A DNA stretch of 64,000 nt from DATGUN01 sp035301285 (GTDB taxonomy: Bacteria > Bacillota > Bacilli > Bacillales > Amphibacillaceae): assembly GCA_035301285.1 (NCBI GenBank), contig DATGUN010000024.1, forward strand, positions 36,209-100,208, read 5' to 3'. The notes below the pieces were generated by a model. It did not search any database. It was not told the origin of the DNA and saw nothing but the letters and a program-made list of their open reading frames with translations. The translations under genes and the position numbers were made by a program. Below are positions 1-7,988 of the stretch, one piece after another (position 1 is the first letter of the stretch; each line of letters starts with the position of its first letter).

Positions 1-49
1 AATTGAATGTACACATGAAAACTTCCCTTCAAGTAAACATGTTGTTTGT

Positions 50-72
50 CTGTTATAGTTATAATATAACAG
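50..72. promoter_or_regulatory. inverted repeat, possible operator
   Basis: Eight-base arms CTGTTATA and TATAACAG flank a short AT-rich spacer. The size suits a dimeric repressor site, and a TATAAT-like string lies inside it. The gene it would serve is off the left edge or absent, so its role is inferred only. Confidence 0.35.
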
Positions 73-100
73 ATGAGTTTTAATGTCAATATTTTTTCAC

Positions 101-159
101 ATAAATAAAAAAACACTTTTAAGTCCATGCGTCATGCATAGAAACATTTAAAAGTGTTT
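101..159 (-). terminator. intrinsic terminator for the 174-431 gene
   Basis: Read on the minus strand, AAACACTTTTAA and TTAAAAGTGTTT form a 12-bp stem followed directly by a T-rich run. It sits just past the stop codon of the small membrane protein gene and ends that transcript. Confidence 0.75.
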
Positions 160-173
160 GTTCATAGATTCAG

Positions 174-431
174 TTATTTCGAGTTGGCAGGAAGAAATTT
201 AGTATAATAAGCGCCAATAGCCAAAAATACAAAACTTAAAAGACTCGTCACTATACCTAATACGTCAAACCACAACCCAATCAGATTGATAGATGCAACC
301 ACGAAAAGACAGATAGACGGTACCATTTCTTTGCCACTGACTTTTCGTTTGGCTATAAAAAAAATGATGGATATGACGAGCACAACAGTAAGCACTATAT
401 TCAACCCGAAATCTATGCTCGGTGATATCAT
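174..431 (-). CDS. small hydrophobic membrane protein, function unknown
   Basis: An 85-residue protein with three predicted membrane segments, roughly residues 8-26, 36-54 and 56-74, separated by a short basic loop (KRKVSGKE). I do not recognise the family. Its ATG overlaps the stop codon of the upstream acetyltransferase gene (ATGA), and a GAGGAG ribosome site lies inside that gene, so the two are translationally coupled. A strong terminator follows. The coupling suggests a shared transcript, not necessarily a shared function. Confidence 0.7.
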   Translation of the reverse strand: MISPSIDFGLNIVLTVVLVISIIFFIAKRKVSGKEMVPSICLFVVASINLIGLWFDVLGIVTSLLSFVFLAIGAYYTKFLPANSK

Positions 432-991
432 GTCTCGCTCCTCACTTTAGCATCCTGTTCACCCGAATACTCCATCAACCAACAGTCTCGGTACGCTCCT
501 TCATGCCACTCGTGACCAGGGAGCAATCTCACTTTCTTGAATCCACATTTTTCATAGACATAAACAGCACGTGTATTTCTCGTTTGTGGGTCCATCACGA
601 CTTTATCCGCGTGGAGTTCCTTGGTCAAGAACTGACAGGTGGCGCGGACAAGCCATGTTCCGATACCATGGTTCCAATACGCTGGTTCGCCGATGAATTG
701 ATCCGTCCCATAAACAATTCCCGAATAATCGTTATACCATTCTTCCTTTTCATCACGTCCAAGTGGGTAATATTGGAAGTACCCGATCGGCTTATTGTCC
801 AGCAACACCAAACATCTTGTTGTTTCATCTTCTCTGTTGACGAATTTTTCTTCAATTTCTTTTTCATCAAAAGCACTATCTCGTCCTTCATAATATCTGA
901 GGATATCTGAATCACCCAACCATTTCATCAAAAAAGGTACATCTTTTTTCATCAATTTACGGATGGCCAATTTTCCCTGTTGGAATATCAT
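428..991 (-). CDS. GNAT acetyltransferase, AAC(6')-like
   Basis: A 187-residue single-domain GNAT protein resembling aminoglycoside 6'-N-acetyltransferases and related bacterial N-acetyltransferases. The acetyl-CoA loop is visible as YWNHGIGT, followed by the C-terminal pattern NTRAVYVYEKCGF that is typical of the fold. The start at 991 is chosen because AGGTGATC lies directly upstream; an in-frame upstream extension lacks homology and overlaps the neighbouring gene. It would transfer an acetyl group to an amine, but substrate and any role in drug resistance cannot be told from sequence. It overlaps the following small membrane gene by four bases. Confidence 0.85.
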   Translation of the reverse strand: MIFQQGKLAIRKLMKKDVPFLMKWLGDSDILRYYEGRDSAFDEKEIEEKFVNREDETTRCLVLLDNKPIGYFQYYPLGRDEKEEWYNDYSGIVYGTDQFIGEPAYWNHGIGTWLVRATCQFLTKELHADKVVMDPQTRNTRAVYVYEKCGFKKVRLLPGHEWHEGAYRDCWLMEYSGEQDAKVRSET

Positions 992-1101
992 CTTGATCAC
1001 CTGCCTATCATTTTTTCGATACGAAAGCCCTTCTTCACTTGTTTTTGTACCATAAAATCGAACGAAGCGACATTTCCGAACTAAGGAGGCCTTAGGACGG
1101 A

Positions 1102-1728
1102 CTACCTTTTCCCGACAACTGCCCAATGATAGGGGCTTGTATGAAACCATTGAACGTTTTTGAAGCCCGTTTGCCGAAGCAGCTCATCAAGCACTGAAAC
1201 CCGCACATAGTCTTCAGTCGCATCCCAGTGCTCGCCAATCTCTTTTTTGGCGACTGTTTCGGCAGCATCGGAGACGAACATAATATCAAGTATCAGGAAT
1301 TTCCCCTCCGGAACAAGCAGCCGATACATCTCCTTGACTGCCTGTGTCCGTTCTTTCGGCATAACTTCATGAAAACAAAAGCTTGATATGACATAATCAA
1401 AGCGTTCATCCGTTATTGTCGTTTCCGTAAACGTTCCTTGTTGTAAATGATAATCAGGGTGTTTCGCTTGGCACTGTTCCAACATTTGTGCTGACAGATC
1501 CACTCCCCATATGTCACCATTCCCAGCACTCACCATGTGTGCAAATGTCCCCGTGCCGATTCCGATATCCAGTAATCGTTCATGATCGCTTACATTCAAC
1601 ATTCGAGCAGCTTGTGCCATACTTTGATCATATCCCATTAATGGACCCGAGGCATTTTCCAAATCTTTGTCATACGTTTTAGCCCAGTCATCAAATAATG
1701 TAACTGTTTCTTTATCATCTCGTAGCAT
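1102..1728 (-). CDS. class I SAM-dependent methyltransferase
   Basis: A 208-residue protein with a Rossmann-type methyltransferase fold. Motif I is LLDIGIGTGTFA (about residues 52-63), followed by the acidic end of strand 2 (WGVDLS), which binds the SAM ribose. It resembles the YrrT-like small-molecule methyltransferases of Bacillaceae. GGGAGGA precedes the ATG. It lies about 110 bases upstream of the GNAT gene in the same direction, so the two may share a transcript. The methyl acceptor is unknown. Confidence 0.85.
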   Translation of the reverse strand: MLRDDKETVTLFDDWAKTYDKDLENASGPLMGYDQSMAQAARMLNVSDHERLLDIGIGTGTFAHMVSAGNGDIWGVDLSAQMLEQCQAKHPDYHLQQGTFTETTITDERFDYVISSFCFHEVMPKERTQAVKEMYRLLVPEGKFLILDIMFVSDAAETVAKKEIGEHWDATEDYVRVSVLDELLRQTGFKNVQWFHTSPYHWAVVGKR

Positions 1729-1765
1729 TCGTTTTCCTCCCTATCACTTACGATCTTATCTTTGC

Positions 1766-1954
1766 CTATATACATGTATCTCTTAATTCACTGCCATCAA
1801 CAGACAGATCATCATGCTTCAGAATACCTTCCAGTTCGAAATTCAGACGTTCCGGAATGCCACGGCTCTTTTTATTTTTGGGTTAGGCGCCGGAGCTAGA
1901 CAACTAAGCACCATTACTCAAACTTCTTATTTTTTCAAAAAGTATCGGATCCAT
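1766..1954 (-). pseudogene. gutted RimL/YdaF-type GNAT acetyltransferase
   Basis: Two ends of one gene are left with the middle missing. The 5' end has a good ribosome site (AAAGGAAG) and an ATG at 1954 starting MDPILFEKIRSL, which stops after 16 codons. The 3' end (about 1766-1878) reads NKKSRGIPERLNFELEGIL and then a stop, matching the conserved C-terminal N-x-x-S-R-x-x-P-E-R motif of YdaF/RimL acetyltransferases. Between them sits GTCTAGCTCCGGCGCC, a GC-rich string unlike the surroundings. The gene has evidently lost about 400 bases by internal deletion or replacement. It cannot encode a working enzyme. Confidence 0.6.
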
Positions 1955-2088
1955 TGCAGCATCTTCCTTTATTTTTAATTGATGCGTATATTACACCATC
2001 ACTGATATGATTTCAATCCTGATGGGTTGACATTGATTGACTACTGCATTATTATCACGTTGACGACATGTATGACCGAGGTGAGAAA

Positions 2089-2535
2089 ATGCAAATTTAT
2101 GTTGATGCGGATGCCTGTCCCGTAAAAGATACCATCACCGAAATAGCAGGTGATGCACAGATTCCAGTTACATTTGTGACAAGTTTTTCCCATTACTCCA
2201 ACGCGGAAAATGCACCAGGGACCAAAACTGTTTACGTAGATACTGGCGCAGAAGCTGCTGATTACCGGATTATGAAACTTGCGGGAAAAGGTGATATGAT
2301 CATCACTCAAGATTACGGTCTGGCATCACTTGGGCTTGGTAAAGGGTGCATCGTTCTTCATCATAAAGGCTTTCAATACACGCTTGAAAATATTGACCAC
2401 CTCCTCTATACACGCCATATGAGTGCCATGGCAAGAAAAAGCGGAAAGCGGACTAAAGGTCCAAAAGCCTATACAAAAGAGGATGAACAGAAGTTTATCC
2501 GTTTGTTGAAACATATTCTGGACCAAGGAAAATAG
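2089..2535 (+). CDS. YaiI/YqxD family (DUF188) protein
   Basis: A 148-residue protein of the UPF0178 (YaiI/YqxD) family, with the family hallmark VDADACPVK at residues 4-12 and the later motif MIITQDYGLASLGL. The acidic cluster resembles PIN/NYN-type nuclease folds, but no member of the family has a settled activity that I know of. The start at 2089 is set by GAGGTGAG; an ATG at 2068 overlaps that site. Length is normal for the family. Confidence 0.88.
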   Translation: MQIYVDADACPVKDTITEIAGDAQIPVTFVTSFSHYSNAENAPGTKTVYVDTGAEAADYRIMKLAGKGDMIITQDYGLASLGLGKGCIVLHHKGFQYTLENIDHLLYTRHMSAMARKSGKRTKGPKAYTKEDEQKFIRLLKHILDQGK

Positions 2536-2576
2536 TGGGATATGTGCGCAAAATAGCGGAGCCGGTTTCTATTGTG

Positions 2577-2723
2577 TTATTTCCTACCCAAGAATGCCAT
2601 AGCAAGAAAACCTGCACCTACTCCAATCGTACCCCCTGCCCCTGCGTTATCGAACAACATGCCAATGCCAGTTCCAAGAATGATGCAACCAACAAAAGCA
2701 ACACCACCACGTTCATAATTCAT
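2577..2723 (-). CDS. 48-residue glycine-rich membrane peptide
   Basis: A short gene starting MNYERGGVAFVG and ending AMAFLGRK, with an AGGGGGG ribosome site eight bases before the ATG. The peptide is two glycine-rich hydrophobic stretches (about residues 8-24 and 28-45) joined by a short turn with Asp-Asn, so it probably forms a membrane hairpin. Similar tiny proteins accompany many Bacillaceae genes without known function. It is convergent with the DUF188 gene, ending 42 bases past that gene's stop. Confidence 0.6.
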   Translation of the reverse strand: MNYERGGVAFVGCIILGTGIGMLFDNAGAGGTIGVGAGFLAMAFLGRK

Positions 2724-2872
2724 ACTGTGACCCCCCTCTGCTTTTATTTATATCCTCTTTACTATATTCGACATATTTTTTGTTCTTCCTGCTTTAACGG
2801 TACAATATAATATATGTTATTCTGGTGGGTAAAATGAAAAGTGAAACCAATCGTTAATAAAAGGAGAACACA

Positions 2873-3469
2873 ATGCATTCAACATATGAACCATTATCTG
2901 AAGCGCTTTATCATAGACCGACACTTGAGCTGGCACAGGCACTCCTTGGCTGTCATTTGATAAATGAAACGGATGAAGGACTGACTGCTGGTTCCATTGT
3001 AGAAACAGAAGCCTATTTAGGCGTTGTCGACAAGGCTGCACATAGTTTTGGGGGCCGCCATACAAAACGGACAGCCATCATGTTTGAAACACCTGGCCAT
3101 GTTTATACCTATTCCATGCATACACATACATTGATCAATGTCGTCAGCGGGGAAAAAGGCAATCCCGAAGCCATCCTCATTCGCGCTATCGAGCCATATG
3201 CGGGCGTTGACCTGATGAAACAAAGGCGGTCTGTTCCAAAGTTCACCAATCTGACCAGCGGCCCGGGCAAGCTGACGAAAGCCATGGGCATCACGATGAA
3301 CGATTATGGCAAAACATTCACAAAGCCACCGCTATACATTGCCAAAGGAACCTCACACGCACATATCTCACAGGGAAAACGAATCGGTATAGGTGGCGCA
3401 GGTGAAGCCAAAGAATATCCATGGCGTTTCTGGGTGACCGGCAACAAATTTGTATCGCCAGGGAAATAA
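2873..3469 (+). CDS. 3-methyladenine DNA glycosylase (AAG/MPG family)
   Basis: A 198-residue monofunctional DNA glycosylase that removes alkylated purines such as 3-methyladenine and hypoxanthine in base-excision repair. The family signatures are present: the leading pattern RPTLELAQALLGC, the catalytic-loop region VETEAYLG (the Glu activates water), the substrate-binding HSFGGRHTKR and the late TSGPGKLTKAMGI. AAAGGAG lies upstream of the ATG. Full family length and free-standing. Confidence 0.92.
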   Translation: MHSTYEPLSEALYHRPTLELAQALLGCHLINETDEGLTAGSIVETEAYLGVVDKAAHSFGGRHTKRTAIMFETPGHVYTYSMHTHTLINVVSGEKGNPEAILIRAIEPYAGVDLMKQRRSVPKFTNLTSGPGKLTKAMGITMNDYGKTFTKPPLYIAKGTSHAHISQGKRIGIGGAGEAKEYPWRFWVTGNKFVSPGK

Positions 3470-3488
3470 CCGTTTTATTTGGTTAACC

Positions 3489-3659
3489 TCAAGACAGAAT
3501 ACCCAAAGTCAATGCCACTATCGCATTTGTATTTGTTTGCACGCCCATAGCCTCCTTTTCTGGTTCGGAGTTATGCTTGCCAACATACATATTGTCCCAC
3601 TGGAAATATTGTTCATCATCGGCATATGTTACATCCATATCAGTGGCATACTTCAACAC
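3489..3659 (-). pseudogene. truncated DUF4190-like membrane protein remnant
   Basis: A 56-codon open frame starting GTG (or ATG at codon 8) with a hydrophilic acidic head (DVTYADDEQYFQWDNMYVG), then NTNAIVALTLGILS and a stop. This is how the hydrophilic head and first membrane segment of DUF4190-type proteins look, but the remaining membrane segments are absent. The stop lies just past the 3' end of the convergent DNA glycosylase gene, as if the tail was lost when the two were joined. No good ribosome site is seen. It may be a decayed gene or chance. Confidence 0.4.
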
Positions 3660-3791
3660 ATTATTATTTTAAGTGTGAACCACTTCTTTGAAAACGGATT
3701 CATATTATTATAAAATATAGGCGAAACCCTTTTTAACGTGCAGATTTATATCACATGATTATGTTTCTTAAATTTTAAAGGAGGATATAAA

Positions 3792-4805
3792 ATGACTGTA
3801 CTTCAGTTTGTCGCGGGTGATAGCATTTTTCGGATAGAAGATCATACAGATGCAACCCTCACGGAAACAAAAACACCACATCCGTTCTTATGCCTGGCAG
3901 TGGACCCGTTTAACCGGAATCGAATGTATGCAGGAACATTTGACAACGGCTTATGGGTCAGTGATGATGGTGGCGTTACATGGAAAAAATCAGGAGACGG
4001 TATGAGTTCCAATCGTATTCCGAGTGTTGCTGTGAGCCCGACAGAGTCCGTCAATGGATATGGGGTTGTCTGGGCAGGAACAGAACCAAGTATGCTCTTT
4101 CGCTCTGAAGATGGCGGAGCAACATGGACCAATTTCCCGCGCCTCGGGGAATTGCCTTCACATGATACGTGGAGTTTCCCTCCCCGTCCACATACCCATC
4201 ATGTTCGCTATATTCAGCCTGATCTCCATATGGAAAATCGCATATTTGTCGGCATTGAATTAGGCGGTGTCATGAAAAGTGAAGATAAAGGCCATCATTG
4301 GGAAGACCGCAAGCAGCATTCCCAGTTTGACTGCCATACCATGACAATGCACCCTGATGTAACCGGCCGTATTTATGAAGCTGCAGGTGGGGGTTATGCG
4401 GAATCTAGAGATGGCGGCGCAACATGGGAAACGATAAATGCCGGTCTGGAGCCATACACCTATTTGGTGAATATTGCCGTTGATAGAGGCGATCCGGATA
4501 CAATAATTGCTGCTGCTGCAAAGGGAGCGCATTCCGCCTACCGCCCATCTTCAGCACACACCGTCATCGTTAGGTCAGAATCTGGGAATCCATGGGAAAT
4601 CGTCAACGATGGACTACCTTCTCCGGATGGTTCTTCTGTTTTTTCGCTTGTCTCCCATCCTGAGGATGCCGGTGTATTCTATGCAGTGAATAATATCGGC
4701 TGTTACAAATCGTATGATAGTGGAAAAACATGGAGGGAATTGACACTGCAATGGCCGGAGTCAGTGAAAGATAAACGCATCCACGCAATGACTGTCCAGA
4801 CATAA
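3792..4805 (+). CDS. BNR/Asp-box beta-propeller protein (sialidase-like fold)
   Basis: A 337-residue protein built of beta-propeller blades. At least five Asp-box motifs (S-x-D-x-G-x-T-W type) are visible: SDDGGVTWKK, SEDGGATWTN, SEDKGHHWED, SRDGGATWET and SYDSGKTWRE. These turns are structural and occur in sialidases, VPS10 proteins and photosystem assembly factors. No signal peptide is present, so it is probably cytoplasmic, and the catalytic arginine triad of true sialidases cannot be confirmed. AAAGGAGGA precedes the ATG. Monocistronic. A glycosidase function should not be assumed. Confidence 0.8.
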   Translation: MTVLQFVAGDSIFRIEDHTDATLTETKTPHPFLCLAVDPFNRNRMYAGTFDNGLWVSDDGGVTWKKSGDGMSSNRIPSVAVSPTESVNGYGVVWAGTEPSMLFRSEDGGATWTNFPRLGELPSHDTWSFPPRPHTHHVRYIQPDLHMENRIFVGIELGGVMKSEDKGHHWEDRKQHSQFDCHTMTMHPDVTGRIYEAAGGGYAESRDGGATWETINAGLEPYTYLVNIAVDRGDPDTIIAAAAKGAHSAYRPSSAHTVIVRSESGNPWEIVNDGLPSPDGSSVFSLVSHPEDAGVFYAVNNIGCYKSYDSGKTWRELTLQWPESVKDKRIHAMTVQT

Positions 4806-5107
4806 TCAGGGACGTGAAAAGGATTGCATCCATGTCAAAAATGATAGGTTTTGGTTCCTGTGAATTCCTTGCAACAAAATAGGTTACAGCTCGCAATAGG
4901 AATGTGCTGTGATTAGGGGGGCAGGAAGAAAAGTTTATATTCACGAAAGACAGGGTGTTGTACTATGACCCGAGCGGATAATTTCGATAAAGAATCAAAG
5001 AAATACGGAAGTTAACCCCGCACGAAAGAATGATCCGCTTAACATAACATCGATTATAACAAAACAAATTAACTCGTATTTTAAAATTCTTTTTATTTGA
5101 TTCTTCG
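4806..5107. other. intergenic stretch without a supported gene
   Basis: About 300 bases between two convergent genes. Only very short open frames occur (16-17 codons, for example ATG at 4833 and at 4965) and none has homology I recognise. No clear terminator hairpin is seen. Confidence 0.5.
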
Positions 5108-6013
5108 TTACGCCTCCCTATACCATTTTGGCCGAATGCGTTTAAAATCATCATGATCACCCAAAACATCATACGAAAAAGCTTCCATTTTCTTGAACAT
5201 ATCCGCCCCAAATCGCATCCCCCATACAAGGGAAGATACGATATGCATGGCACTGTATAGGGTATATAATTCCCAGAAAGAGACACCAAAACCCGTTCCT
5301 TCATGATAGCCATCCACAATCCCTTTTGTAAACATGGCACTGATCCGGCTGGAGAAAAACCCGAGTTTATGTAAATCATGGACAGGATCACCCCAATCCA
5401 TCCTGCCAAAATCAATAATGCCTGCAAATTGACGATTATGAATCAATAGATTAGTGGGATGGAAATCATCGTGTTGAAACGTATTCGGCCTGTCGTAGAG
5501 CAATTTTTCATTATCTTTAATGTAATCGCGGAGTAATTTTTTAAGGTCGGGATCAACGGGGATGTCCTCCAACCCCTGTAAATATTTATCGCTTTTTTGA
5601 CGTTTCACATCGAACCAGGTGGGGTAATCATCTGGTGCCTTCAAACGATGGAGTTTTTTTAAGGTGCGCCCTGCTTCCACCCCTGCTGCGTATTGTTCTT
5701 TGTCGGTTAAAGCTGGCAGGGCCTCTTCGCCGTCTTCTCCGGGAAGATAGGACAAAACCATATAGGCCCAATCCGTTCCTTCAATACGCTCTAAATGGAT
5801 GGATTTGGGAACATACTCTGAAAAATGATTCAAGGCACGAATCGTATCAAACTCATCGCGCCTTCGTTTTATATCATCGGCTGGAAAGACACGTACCAAA
5901 TAGGCATCATCAACGACAAATTTTAAATCCGATGAAAAACCTTTGGATAAAAATCTGACGTGCGATGCACTCTGTAATATAGACACCTTTTTTGTGATTG
6001 GATGTAGCGACAT
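5108..6013 (-). CDS. aminoglycoside/choline phosphotransferase family kinase
   Basis: A 301-residue member of the APH family of eukaryotic-like kinases. The catalytic loop is HDDFHPTN (residues 181-188) and the metal-binding DFG follows at 201-203 in IDFGRMDWGDP. It would phosphorylate a hydroxyl of a small molecule with ATP or GTP; drug, sugar and homoserine substrates all occur in this family, so resistance cannot be inferred. AGGGGAG precedes the start. It follows the VOC gene by 15 bases, so the two form an operon. Confidence 0.85.
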   Translation of the reverse strand: MSLHPITKKVSILQSASHVRFLSKGFSSDLKFVVDDAYLVRVFPADDIKRRRDEFDTIRALNHFSEYVPKSIHLERIEGTDWAYMVLSYLPGEDGEEALPALTDKEQYAAGVEAGRTLKKLHRLKAPDDYPTWFDVKRQKSDKYLQGLEDIPVDPDLKKLLRDYIKDNEKLLYDRPNTFQHDDFHPTNLLIHNRQFAGIIDFGRMDWGDPVHDLHKLGFFSSRISAMFTKGIVDGYHEGTGFGVSFWELYTLYSAMHIVSSLVWGMRFGADMFKKMEAFSYDVLGDHDDFKRIRPKWYREA

Positions 6014-6028
6014 ACTTGTGTTCTCCCC

Positions 6029-6442
6029 TCAGCGGTTTTTCGTTTCATCAGGTGCAACAAGTTCCACTTTAATACGGTCCGGGTCTTCAAAATATACCGC
6101 ATAATGATTTCCACCCCCGGCATACGGATGTCTATCTTCATATAAGATAGGAATACCCTTTTTCTTAAGTATGGCAGTCACTTCGTCAACATGGTCCCGT
6201 GAACGCGCATGGAAAGCCAAATGATTCAACCCTACCTGACGACGATGATAAGGGGAACTTAGAAATCGTTCCTCCGTTTGTACAAACACAATATAGGTGC
6301 TTCCGGTTTTCCAGCTTTGCCCGCTATCCCATTTTTGAAATGGGTGATATCCTAAATCGTTTAAAAGCCAACCCCAAAAAGAAACGGTCTTTGCTAAATT
6401 CGAAACATTGATTTCCACGTGATGTAAACCGACATTGGACAT
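6029..6442 (-). CDS. VOC (glyoxalase/bleomycin resistance) superfamily protein
   Basis: A 137-residue single VOC domain made of two beta-alpha-beta-beta-beta units. HHVEIN near the start and the late VYFEDPDRIKVELVAP pattern supply the usual metal ligands (His, Glu). The start at 6442 is placed by AAAGGTAGGTGG; a GTG nine bases upstream overlaps that site. VOC proteins act as dioxygenases, isomerases or drug-binding proteins. Its placement directly ahead of an APH-like kinase is suggestive of detoxification, but that is inference. Confidence 0.82.
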   Translation of the reverse strand: MSNVGLHHVEINVSNLAKTVSFWGWLLNDLGYHPFQKWDSGQSWKTGSTYIVFVQTEERFLSSPYHRRQVGLNHLAFHARSRDHVDEVTAILKKKGIPILYEDRHPYAGGGNHYAVYFEDPDRIKVELVAPDETKNR

Positions 6443-6503
6443 AATGACCACCTACCTTTGACTCTATTAAACCTTCTTCTTGCTTATTTCATAACGGGAC
6501 TAT

Positions 6504-7254
6504 TCATTTAAAAATTCGTGCTTCTTTCACAGATATAAATTTCCTGTCAATGTATTTCCGAACTCGAGAGCGTCTATCCGGAAATATATCAAGTTTGACA
6601 GACATGGCAATCTGTTCGACAATCTCACCAACCGTTTTATCATCTGTGCCAATATGCTTCGAAAACAAAGGAGCATTCAGTTTATTTATCCGTTCCCTCA
6701 TTTGCTGATACGCCCATGACCCGTTTACCTTCAAGTCGTTTACGCAGTCGCTTCCGGATGGTCTCCTCCGATGCAATTAAAGTGACGTGCGCCACATCGA
6801 TACCCTCATGTCTTAGTGCTCCGATAATTTCCTCAAAATATGCTTCTGACGTCAAAGTCATTGGTACAATAACTGTTCCATCATACTCATTCACAATTTG
6901 CTTTAACAGTTTCGCATTAGCTTCCCGCCATAACAGGTAATCTTGAAAGTCACTTTTCGCGATCTCCTGCGGAACATTTTTCATGAACACAAAACCAAAC
7001 CGTTCTGGATCATAGAGTGAAACTGCAATCAGTGGGGGTTGCATTTATCCCCACTGATTGTTAGTTGAACCAATCGGGCCGTTACTGGCAGTTGATCCCC
7101 CGCTAACAAGTCTTAGTTTCCTTAGAGTTCTTGATATGGGGATCTTACTGCCAGTTACACTGCGATAGATAATCGACTTTCCCAACCGCTTATCCAGTTC
7201 ATGTGCAACCGTTGTTTTTCCCGATCCGAATGTTCCGTTAATCCAAACAATCAC
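6504..7254 (-). pseudogene. tmrB: tmrB-like tunicamycin-resistance ATP-binding protein, disrupted
   Basis: Three pieces together match Bacillus TmrB, a membrane-associated ATP-binding protein giving tunicamycin resistance. Piece one (GTG at 7254, after GGAGGGG) starts VIVWINGTFGSGKTT with an intact Walker A. Piece two resumes YDPERFGFVFMKNVPQEIAK and reads through the middle. Piece three ends with the C-terminal NGSWAYQQMRERINKLN onward. Lesion one is a 153-bp insertion (148-bp element plus a 5-bp duplication) at 7012-7164; it keeps the frame but brings a TAA. Lesion two is a frameshift near 6721-6731 (one base gained or two lost). Removing both restores a continuous TmrB-length protein. Confidence 0.85.
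7012..7169. mobile_element. 148-bp MITE-like element with 5-bp target duplication
   Basis: The element at 7017-7164 is flanked by ATAGA on both sides (7012-7016 and 7165-7169). Its ends are loosely inverted (GTGAAACTG against GTGTAACTG). One end holds a perfect 12-bp hairpin, CAATCAGTGGGG with CCCCACTGATTG; the other part holds a second inverted pair around ACTGGCAGT. It has no transposase, so it must have moved using an enzyme elsewhere. The same strand read as protein gives GGSTASNGPIGSTNNQWG, a tail I believe recurs on broken genes of other Bacillaceae, though I cannot verify that here. Confidence 0.65.
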
Positions 7255-7394
7255 ACGGATCCCCTCCGTTATACAGTTTTCATTGCCTCTGATTATATGA
7301 GATATTCACGCCGAGTGCGCAGTGAAAAATTAATATGATACCTTTGGGATGCGCCAAAACAGAATCAACCAATGCCTGATTAAATATAAATCCA

Positions 7395-7905
7395 TTTGTG
7401 CCTAAATAATACGCTCTAGCGCTCCTTATTTTGATAGAAATCATATTTGTGCCTAAATAATACGCTCTGGCGCTCCTTATTTTGACAGAAATCATATTTG
7501 TACCTAATTAATACGCTCGGAGGCTCCTTATTTTGACAGAAATCATATTTGTACCTAATTAATACGCTCTGGCGCTCCTTATTTTGACAGAAATCATATT
7601 TGTACCTAATTAATATGCTCTGGCGCTCCTTATTTTGACAGAAATCATATTTGTACCTAATTAATATGCTCTAGCGCTCCTTATTTTGATAGAAATCAAA
7701 TTTGTACCTAATTAATACGCTCTAGCGCTCCTTATTTTAATAGAAATCAAATTTGTACCTAATTAATATGCTCTAGCGCTCCTTATTTTGATAGAAATCA
7801 TATTTGTACCTAATTAATATGCTCTAGCGCTCCTTATTTTGACAGAAATCATATTTGTACCTAATTAATCGAATCTGAGACACTTTATTTTGATACAAAT
7901 CCGAT
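7395..7905. repeat. tandem array of ten 51-bp repeats
   Basis: The string TTTGTRCCTAA recurs exactly every 51 bases at 7395, 7446, 7497, 7548, 7599, 7650, 7701, 7752, 7803 and 7854. Each unit carries a GCTC(T/C)-rich centre and ends GAYAGAAATCATA or similar. Units differ by a few substitutions only, with no unique spacers. The last unit diverges and ends TGATACAAATCCGAT, the same terminal string as the array at 46660. The array lies between two genes read on the minus strand. Since 51 is divisible by three, parts stay open as 17-residue peptide repeats, but no start site or gene context supports translation. Confidence 0.92.
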
Positions 7906-7988
7906 CATCACACGGTCCTGGAACATTTTGCGCGGTCTTCAATCTGTATCACGCAGGCCTACACTTTTTCGCACGGGTCACTGAAACT

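Noticed and set aside
422..910. 162-codon plus-strand frame opposite the GNAT gene
   Set aside because: It lies antisense to a clear acetyltransferase, has no homology and no ribosome site.
6504..7254. Three separate small genes in the tmrB region
   Set aside because: The pieces are consecutive parts of one TmrB homologue; each alone lacks a start or an end of the family.
7280..7495. Open frame with repeats of MISVKIRSARAYYLGTN
   Set aside because: Same reason: a by-product of the 51-bp period, with no start signal.
7395..7905. CRISPR array
   Set aside because: Units are contiguous and nearly identical over all 51 bases; there are no unique spacers, no short direct repeat, and no cas genes in the window.
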